Assembly (NCBI GenBank): GCA_024278775.1
Contig: JAJRSP010000135.1
Coordinates: 1-30,681, forward strand
Direction: 5' to 3'
DNA from: Planctomycetota bacterium
Lineage (GTDB): Bacteria; Planctomycetota; Phycisphaerae; UBA1845
Length of the DNA: 30,681 nucleotides
Part shown: positions 25,409 to 30,681 of the stretch, piece by piece
How positions within the stretch are numbered: position 1 is the first letter of the stretch
How the letters are laid out: the number at the start of each line of letters is the position of its first letter
Notes under the pieces: model-generated
Seen by the model: only the letters and a program-made list of their open reading frames with translations
What the model was told of the DNA's origin: nothing
The model's database searches: none
Position numbers and translations under genes: made by a program

Positions 25409-26451
25409 CCACCCCCGCCGCCACTGTTGCCGCCACCGCCATCGCCACCGTCTCCCGTATCCCCTTCGTCGCTCGTTCCAGAGGTCAGCTCATCCACGAC
25501 GGCTTGCGTCTCACGCGTAATGCGAGACCGAAAGAGCGGATCGGCCTGCGTCACACGGACGATCGTGGAAAACTGATCGAGCGGTAACGGCTCGCAGTCC
25601 GGCGGATCACGATTCAAACACTCGCAGAACTTTTCGTTGTAATCATCGCGACCACTTTTTTTCTCGAATGCCGCCCGACCCACGAAACCAGCCGTCACCA
25701 TCACGAGTTGCGGCAGCGGATTCTCACCGGCCACATCCCAGTCGTCCCACCAGGTACGCCCATCGAAATAGCAGAAACGGAGGTAACGAATCTCCGGCGC
25801 GTATAACTGCTCCCACTCGATTCGCGGTTTCAACTGAGCACCGGTATCCTGCACGTCATCTACAAACTCTTCTTCCGCCAACTGCTGTTCGAACGCGGCA
25901 TCGCCTTGATCGCCACCGACCACTTGTTTTTGATCCTGATGGGCCTCTCCGGTTTGGATGCTGTCGGGGCGAGGCACCATAATCTCCACTCGCGCCAAGC
26001 CCAGCGGTAGTTCCCAGTTACCTCTGTCGCTCACGATATCCGGGTGCCGCGCAATCTTGTACTCGATCTTGGTCAGATCATATTCCCCCGGCGGTGGTAG
26101 ATCTCGCGTACGGCGCACTTTGGATAGCTCCTTGCTCGGTACGCGAATTGTGGAAAGCCAGATGCGCTCCGCCTCACCGCGAATGCCCACGCGGTCGTCC
26201 GTCGTAATCAAGCTCGCCTGGCGGATTTCACGGGCCAGCCGATCCAACACAACCCGGACCAGACGCATCTCATACGTTTTCTCCGTCCCCCGCTGGCGCG
26301 TTTCCAACACCGAGCCGTAAAACCAATAGGTCATCGACGACAGCACCACCAACAGCCCCATCGACAACACCACTTCCAACAACGTTAACGCCCGGCGAAC
26401 CGCTACCGCATGTTCACGACGGCAACTGAATCGCATCACCGGTCGCATCAT
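25405..26451 (-). CDS. gspJ: Minor pseudopilin GspJ
   Basis: A 348-residue minor pseudopilin; typical GspJ is about 200. The prepilin motif reads RRA|LTLLEVVLSMGLLVVL, with Glu at +5 but Ala instead of Gly at -1. After the helix come the strands typical of GspJ, including IEYKIAR, LGLARVEIMVPRP and IRYLRFCYFDGRTWWDDWD. A Gln/Glu/Asp-rich insertion (about 170-205) and a Gly/Asp-rich C-terminal tail of about 25 residues account for the extra length. The start overlaps the gspI stop by four bases. Assignment to J over I or H uses gene order, the WxxDW-type segment and the size. Confidence 0.85.
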   Translation of the reverse strand: MMRPVMRFSCRREHAVAVRRALTLLEVVLSMGLLVVLSSMTYWFYGSVLETRQRGTEKTYEMRLVRVVLDRLAREIRQASLITTDDRVGIRGEAERIWLSTIRVPSKELSKVRRTRDLPPPGEYDLTKIEYKIARHPDIVSDRGNWELPLGLARVEIMVPRPDSIQTGEAHQDQKQVVGGDQGDAAFEQQLAEEEFVDDVQDTGAQLKPRIEWEQLYAPEIRYLRFCYFDGRTWWDDWDVAGENPLPQLVMVTAGFVGRAAFEKKSGRDDYNEKFCECLNRDPPDCEPLPLDQFSTIVRVTQADPLFRSRITRETQAVVDELTSGTSDEGDTGDGGDGGGGNSGGGGG

Positions 26452-27359
26452 CGATCGGCTCCGTTGTTGCGGCCGTTATTCCGAGCGCCTCGGTTATCGC
26501 CGGTATCCGCGCCGTCACCGTTGTCAGCATCGTCACCTAATACCCCGGAGTCGCGAATTTGATCGAGCACATCCTTCGGCAGCACCGCCGCCAACTGATC
26601 AAAGTCAAGCCCCATCGCCTCCATCACCAGCGGCAGGATTTCAATCAACTCATCAAAGGGGCGGTCAAGCATATCCGCCCCCGGACTGAAGTTCGAAGGA
26701 TCGATCGGAATGCCAAGGTCGATAAACTTCTTGGATAGCTCATCGAACTCCTCTTCGTTGAGACCATAATCCGCCGCAAAGTCGATCGAACGCGGCGCGG
26801 CGCGAAACGCATACGCCGTAAACATCATCTCCGCAGCGTCGTAATCAAAACTGTCCTGGCTGTAGTCATCTTCACGATGATGATAGAACACGTCGATGCG
26901 CAGACGGAACAAGCCCTCGACTACCGTCGGATCCGTAGTCATCCGCCAAGCCCAATCCGGCTGGCGAGAACCGAAATCACCATCCTCCACTTCGTCAAGC
27001 GATTCAAGCTCGATCAAACCCAAATCCAGCTCAGCAAGCTGCTGCTCCGCAAGCATCATGGCGCGAAGTTCGCGATCCATCGTGCGGACGGAGGTGTCGG
27101 CGCTTTGTACCTGCGCACCGATCACCGCCAGACCCACGATCAGAAGCCCAGTGGCCACAACCGTTTCGAGCAAAATGTACCCACCGCATCGAGCCCTACG
27201 CCCCACCCTGCTAGAGAGAGGTCGGGGAAAGTGCCTCACCGCACGATGCCCCTTCTCGATCGCCCCATGGAAAGGAGGGAAGAAAAAGCAAGGCGATCTC
27301 CCGGATTGGTTATCCCCACCCAAAACGACGGCACAAGAGTGAACCTGGTGACGAGTCAT
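26448..27359 (-). CDS. gspI: Minor pseudopilin GspI
   Basis: A 303-residue minor pseudopilin; typical GspI is about 120-130. The prepilin motif CGG|YILLETVVATGLLIVGLAVIG has Gly at -1 and Glu at +5. It is followed by a helix rich in Met/Leu and the strands WAWRMTTDP and FRLRIDVFYHH expected of GspI. The ATG abuts the gspH stop but gives a 60-residue leader, unusually long. A GTG at 27239 with AAGGGG nine bases upstream would give a 20-residue leader and is a serious alternative start. The C-terminal half is extra: an acidic Leu/Ile/Asp-rich helical region and an Asn/Asp/Gly/Arg-rich tail. Confidence 0.82.
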   Translation of the reverse strand: MTRHQVHSCAVVLGGDNQSGRSPCFFFPPFHGAIEKGHRAVRHFPRPLSSRVGRRARCGGYILLETVVATGLLIVGLAVIGAQVQSADTSVRTMDRELRAMMLAEQQLAELDLGLIELESLDEVEDGDFGSRQPDWAWRMTTDPTVVEGLFRLRIDVFYHHREDDYSQDSFDYDAAEMMFTAYAFRAAPRSIDFAADYGLNEEEFDELSKKFIDLGIPIDPSNFSPGADMLDRPFDELIEILPLVMEAMGLDFDQLAAVLPKDVLDQIRDSGVLGDDADNGDGADTGDNRGARNNGRNNGADR

Positions 27360-28247
27360 CTACCCCCCCGTTTCACCCATGGCAGCGGCGGCGCTGCCGT
27401 CCTGAACCGGGGCGGCGTCCTCACCATTCGCGTCTTTCACACGCCGTTGCCCACGCACCTCATGCAACTCAAGCACGTCATCCTCAGTCAGCACGCGTGG
27501 GTCGAGAAAATCCTGGCGAAGCACCGCCGGCCACCCCTTCTCCTCGAAAAGATCGAGCTCCTCATCAAAGAATGGTCGTTGCAGCCAACTCAGCCCCGTC
27601 AATTCCTCCGTAATCACCTGGATCAAGCGAAACTCCGTCTGGCCGCCTTCCAAATCCTCGATCTGATATTCCGAAGGGGCGTCCGTAAGTACAAACGTGG
27701 CCCATTCACTGGTACCATCCGGCTCGATATAAAGTGGCGGGCGCGTTGGATCGAATAACTCATCACGCCGTGATTCTTTTTCGAGGACGTCTTTGATGGC
27801 GTCGCGTGTTTTTTGGAGTTCTTGAAGCTGCGCGATGGTCGGTCGCCCCGGACGCACTTCGATACAACGAACCCCCTTCAGAATGGTCTTTCCGATCGCC
27901 CATGGTGCCGTCACCTGACGGAACACATCCGGCTCGCGTATGGGATCATCTTCACGTTCGATGATCGGTTGACGCTCATCAAGAAGCAGGTCCTGTTCCC
28001 CCTCCGCCGCAAACCGAATACGGTACCGCAAACCGTCAAACGCCGCGTTGGCACGAACCAGTGTCAACAGGCTGCGTAGCTGTCTCGCAGACCCAGGCAA
28101 CTGCTCGCGTTCCAGCTCGTTCATGAAGTTCGGCAGCGTCAGTGCACTGATCGCCACGAGCAATCCCAACACCAGCACCACCTCGATAAGCGTGTACGCA
28201 GGCCGCGCACAGACCCGTCCTTTGCGTATCATGGGAGGGCTGACCAT
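27360..28247 (-). CDS. gspH: Minor pseudopilin GspH
   Basis: A 295-residue minor pseudopilin from the ATG at 28247. The prepilin motif is RPA|YTLIEVVLVLGLLVAISALTLPNF, with Glu at +5 and Ala at -1. The following helix (SARQLRSLLTLVRANAAFDGLRYRIRF) matches the GspH pattern where pseudopilins align DNA-sequence-like repeats of Arg and Ala. The C-terminal 150 residues extend beyond typical GspH (about 170-190 residues) and are acidic. The frame opens further upstream to a TTG at 28286 inside gspG, and a GTG at 28253 is also possible; ribosome sites do not decide clearly. Gene order G-H-I-J-K supports the call. Confidence 0.82.
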   Translation of the reverse strand: MVSPPMIRKGRVCARPAYTLIEVVLVLGLLVAISALTLPNFMNELEREQLPGSARQLRSLLTLVRANAAFDGLRYRIRFAAEGEQDLLLDERQPIIEREDDPIREPDVFRQVTAPWAIGKTILKGVRCIEVRPGRPTIAQLQELQKTRDAIKDVLEKESRRDELFDPTRPPLYIEPDGTSEWATFVLTDAPSEYQIEDLEGGQTEFRLIQVITEELTGLSWLQRPFFDEELDLFEEKGWPAVLRQDFLDPRVLTEDDVLELHEVRGQRRVKDANGEDAAPVQDGSAAAAMGETGG

Positions 28248-28270
28248 GGTCACACCGGTGCCTGATAAAC

Positions 28271-28753
28271 CTATCGCTCCAACCAATTCTTTACGTCGTC
28301 ACTGCCGTCCTGACCTTCGTCGTCTTTGCCGTCGGGACCAACGCTCCACAGGTCGTAGCCGGTTTCGTTCACCTCGCCCGGAGAGCGATACCTATACGCA
28401 TTGCCCCAGGCATCTCGCAGCTCTTCATAGGGACCGTTGATGTAAGGACCGTCATAGCGTTCGTCGTCGACTTCCTCTTTGGTTTGGAACAGCACCTCCA
28501 GCCCCTCATCGGTGCCGGGAAAGGCCCCCATATCAAACTTGTAGTTGTTCAAGCCCTTGGCGATGGGACCGTTACGTCCTATTTCCGCCTGAACCAGCTT
28601 GATCTGAGCCTTGCGAGCCGTCCCCAGTAAGTTGGGCACTGCAAACGCCGCCAATACCGCCAGGATGCCGGCTACAAGCAGCACCTCGATCAGTGTAAAA
28701 CCTCTTCTGTTCCGTTGTCTCTTGTGTCGCATGACTTTGACTCCCAAGTTCAT
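28271..28753 (-). CDS. gspG: Major pseudopilin GspG
   Basis: A 160-residue major pseudopilin, the main subunit of the periplasmic piston. The canonical motif NRRG|FTLIEVLLVAGILAVLAAFAVPNLL has Gly at -1 and Glu at +5. The C-terminal part is diagnostic: MGAFPGTDEGLEVL, DAWGNAYRYRSPGE and YDLWSVGPDGKDDEG, the last forming the calcium-binding loop of known GspG proteins. GAGG six bases before this ATG favours it, but the ATG at 28732 has GGGAG eight bases upstream and gives a short 11-residue leader, so either is possible. An upstream open frame to 28801 is not supported. Confidence 0.93.
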   Translation of the reverse strand: MNLGVKVMRHKRQRNRRGFTLIEVLLVAGILAVLAAFAVPNLLGTARKAQIKLVQAEIGRNGPIAKGLNNYKFDMGAFPGTDEGLEVLFQTKEEVDDERYDGPYINGPYEELRDAWGNAYRYRSPGEVNETGYDLWSVGPDGKDDEGQDGSDDVKNWLER

Positions 28754-28849
28754 CTGAAACCTCGACCTTTGTTCATTCCACCGTCGGCAAGGCGTCACCA
28801 TAAAACCGGATAGGCCCTCCGTTTGCCATTTCCATCTTGCAAGCGGTCA

Positions 28850-30040
28850 TTACAATGAGGACCCCATCGTTAGGATCGGTAGCAGCAACGCTATCGCGAT
28901 CACAAACACCGCCCCGGCCATCATCACCAACAGCACGGGCTCAATCACCCGCACCCCGAGTTCGATCATTCGACCGGTACGGGCTTCATTGGTATCCGCA
29001 ATCTGTACGAGCACCGTCTCCAGGTTATTGCCTTCCTCGGCCACTGCGATCATGTCCACCACCGATGGCGGAAACAAGCCACTCCGCCCCAGGGGGGTCG
29101 AAAGCGCCTCACCTTTTTTCACGCTGTCGCCGGCTTGTTCAATCACTTCCGCCAGGATGTCATTGCCGGCGGAATCCTTGGATATCTTAAGTGACTGCAA
29201 AATCGGAACACCGTTATGCAACATCGTGCCGAGGATTCGACAGAATCGACATATTGCCACCATCGTAAAAATCTTGCCCATGATCGGTGCCTTGAGTTTG
29301 AAACTTTGCAAGGATCGACGACCCGATTTGGTCTTACTCCAAGTAGATAAGGCAAAAGCCAGACCAACCACCACGATAATCACCGTCATGTAGGAATGCT
29401 GAAGCACGTCACACAACCAAAACACCAGGTGCGTCAGTACGTTGAACGACTCCTCACGCAAGTGATCGCGCAACTTAGGGACGACGACCACCAACAGCAT
29501 CAGTACCACAGCCGTGCCGACGACGACCAGAATGAACGGGTAGATCATCGCCCCGAGCACTTTGTTACGAAGCTCGTCTTGTTTCTCCGAGAACACCGCG
29601 ATGCGCGCGAGCACATCCTCCAGAAAACCGCCCTGCTCTCCCGCCTTGACCATGGACGACTGAAGCAACGAAAACGCATGCGGCTGTTTCATCATCGCTT
29701 CGCCAAGCGCCTTACCGCCGGCTACGTCCTCTCGAAGCTCTTTGATCACGAAAGACATCGAACCGCTCGACGCCTGCTTGGACAACACGTCGAGCGAACG
29801 AAGCATGGGCACACCCGCCTTTAGCAGGTCGGCCAACTGACTGTAGAACGACGTAAGCTGAGAACCCTTAACGCGACGACGACCACCCTCGCTGCTGCCG
29901 GAAACGCCCTCCGACACCTGGATCGGATAGAGCGACTGCTCTTCGAGCATACGAAGCGCGACTTGGTAGTTCTCGGCCGTTAACACCCCCGAAACGGGAT
30001 CCCCGGTGTCACCGACCGCCTTATAGGAAAAACTCGGCAT
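28850..30040 (-). CDS. gspF: T2SS inner-membrane platform protein GspF
   Basis: A 396-residue polytopic platform protein that contacts the GspE ATPase and the pseudopilus base. The N terminus (FSYKAVGDTGDPVSGVLTAENYQVALRMLEEQSLYPIQV) is the usual GspF/PilC start. Two T2SSF helical domains follow (about 70-193 and 272-394), with the family motifs FYSQLADLLKAGVPMLRSLDVL and RFCRILGTMLHNGVPILQSLKIS. Membrane segments lie at about 164-187, 216-234 and 364-390. No strong ribosome site precedes the ATG. It is the first gene of the - strand run, after about 640 bases without a gene; gspE, often its upstream neighbour, is not in the window. Confidence 0.95.
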   Translation of the reverse strand: MPSFSYKAVGDTGDPVSGVLTAENYQVALRMLEEQSLYPIQVSEGVSGSSEGGRRRVKGSQLTSFYSQLADLLKAGVPMLRSLDVLSKQASSGSMSFVIKELREDVAGGKALGEAMMKQPHAFSLLQSSMVKAGEQGGFLEDVLARIAVFSEKQDELRNKVLGAMIYPFILVVVGTAVVLMLLVVVVPKLRDHLREESFNVLTHLVFWLCDVLQHSYMTVIIVVVGLAFALSTWSKTKSGRRSLQSFKLKAPIMGKIFTMVAICRFCRILGTMLHNGVPILQSLKISKDSAGNDILAEVIEQAGDSVKKGEALSTPLGRSGLFPPSVVDMIAVAEEGNNLETVLVQIADTNEARTGRMIELGVRVIEPVLLVMMAGAVFVIAIALLLPILTMGSSL

Positions 30041-30218
30041 TTCGAACCGTCTCTGAGAGCCTCATCGGCTGCCGCCTACCCATCACAAATCAAGGATAAG
30101 TTGCCGGACACCCGCAACACAGCGCTACGCCAACTGCCAAGTGAATCGGACAGACACGCCGCTGAAGGACAAGGTGGGAACACAATACCCGCTCGATCCA
30201 CCATCCTTGGTGCTGACG

Positions 30219-30234
30219 CGGACGCGAACGTCCG
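30219..30234. repeat. Perfect 6-bp-stem inverted repeat in the gspF upstream region
   Basis: CGGACG and CGTCCG flank a CGAA loop on the + strand; on the - strand the loop reads TTCG, a stable tetraloop sequence. Six A residues follow on the + strand, so in the direction of gspF the T run precedes the hairpin. That orientation does not fit an intrinsic terminator. It may be a leader RNA hairpin about 180 bases before gspF. Confidence 0.4.
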
Positions 30235-30550
30235 AAAAAAGCGATCCTCGCCCGCCGGCAGGCTAACTTCGCGTTCCCACGCCGTCAATTACCGATCCTT
30301 TGCCCCCAAGCGTGCCCATACCGCATCTACTCAACACCCGACAGCCCATTCCGCTTCTTCTACACATAACTTGGGGGGTGATTGCACCATGGAGCATTCT
30401 TCCTTTTGGTGTGCCTCACAACGCTCGCAGACTAGGCGTGGCTGGGACTCAAGCCACCGAAATAACCGGAACAGGTAACACATACGGTCTATTGGAGCCC
30501 CCTGTCATCGGGCACTCCCGAAGAAAGGAGGATGAAGAGGCCTACCAACC

Positions 30551-30601
30551 CTAACTTGAACCTAACCGAGCCCCTAACGAAAGCCCTAACATTTTTCTAA
30601 C
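30551..30601. promoter_or_regulatory. Five CTAAC repeats phased at 11-12 bp
   Basis: CTAAC occurs at 30551, 30562, 30574, 30586 and 30597, spaced 11, 12, 12 and 11 bases, about one per helical turn on one DNA face. An inverted copy (GTTAG) lies at 30630-30634. Direct repeats at this spacing are typical of winged-helix response regulators of the OmpR/PhoB type binding cooperatively. The target gene is unclear: gspF starts 510 bases away on the - strand, and the next gene on the + strand is outside the window. Confidence 0.45.
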
Positions 30602-30681
30602 ATTTCTCTTGCTTTGTGGTCGAAGATTGGTTAGAGTCACCAGCCGGTCGTGTTGAAAACGACCCAGGCACGGCCTAATAG

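Larger units (their letters stand above)
30041..30681. other. Non-coding region upstream of gspF
   Basis: No convincing gene is seen in these 641 bases. Short open frames on both strands have unconvincing, Arg/Ser/His-rich translations. The stretch holds a perfect short inverted repeat at 30219-30234 and a phased series of CTAAC repeats at 30551-30601. A perfect ribosome-site-like AAAGGAGG at 30524-30531 directly abuts an ATG of a 22-codon frame, which is too close to work normally. I could not find a clear -35/-10 pair for the gspF operon. Confidence 0.6.

Noticed and set aside
26877..27758. Open frame of 293 codons on the + strand across gspI and gspH
   Set aside because: It is antisense to two well-supported pseudopilin genes and resembles no family.
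30101..30478. Open frame of 125 codons on the + strand upstream of gspF
   Set aside because: The composition is rich in Arg, Ser, His and Thr with no domain and no ribosome site; likely chance.

Overview
The window reads as a chromosomal segment from a diderm bacterium, most likely a member of Planctomycetota. This is an inference: it rests on the architecture of the secretion locus (very large multi-N-domain secretin-type proteins, a PilM/PilN-like GspL, a GspM-like protein carrying a PKD domain). No rRNA, tRNA or marker phylogeny is available here to prove it. I saw no insertion sequence, CRISPR array, tRNA or rRNA.

Left part, + strand, about 300 to 6451: a complete ISC-type iron-sulfur cluster assembly operon in the order Rrf2 regulator (iscR-like), iscS, iscU, iscA, hscB, hscA, fdx, iscX. 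Every gene keeps its key residues. A sigma70-like promoter lies about 120 bases before the regulator. A 25-bp IscR-like operator sits between its -35 and -10 elements and a second lies just after the predicted transcription start, which suggests autoregulation by cluster status.

Right part, - strand, 30040 down to 6459: a type II secretion (T2SS) gene run transcribed as gspF, gspG, gspH, gspI, gspJ, gspK, gspL (PilM+PilN-like), gspM-like (PilO-like + PKD + PilP/GspC-like), a 2861-residue array of secretin N-type domains without a secretin pore domain, a 1507-residue GspD secretin with about a dozen N-type domains, and a small putative lipoprotein. The platform, pseudopilins, assembly proteins and outer-membrane channel are present. 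The ATPase gspE, a separate gspC and the prepilin peptidase gspO are not in the window. The two operons converge, with only 7 bases between the iscX and lipoprotein stop codons.

The most unusual object is the giant pore-less N-domain array (11759-20344). By eye I count about 27 N-type units, interrupted by a charged linker and a Gln-rich segment and ending in an Arg/Gly/Ser-rich tail. Encoded directly before an expanded GspD, it could be a scaffold or extra ring stack of a modified secretion channel. Non-coding stretches over 300 bases are 1-467 (holding the isc promoter) and 30041-30681 (holding a helically phased run of five CTAAC repeats).
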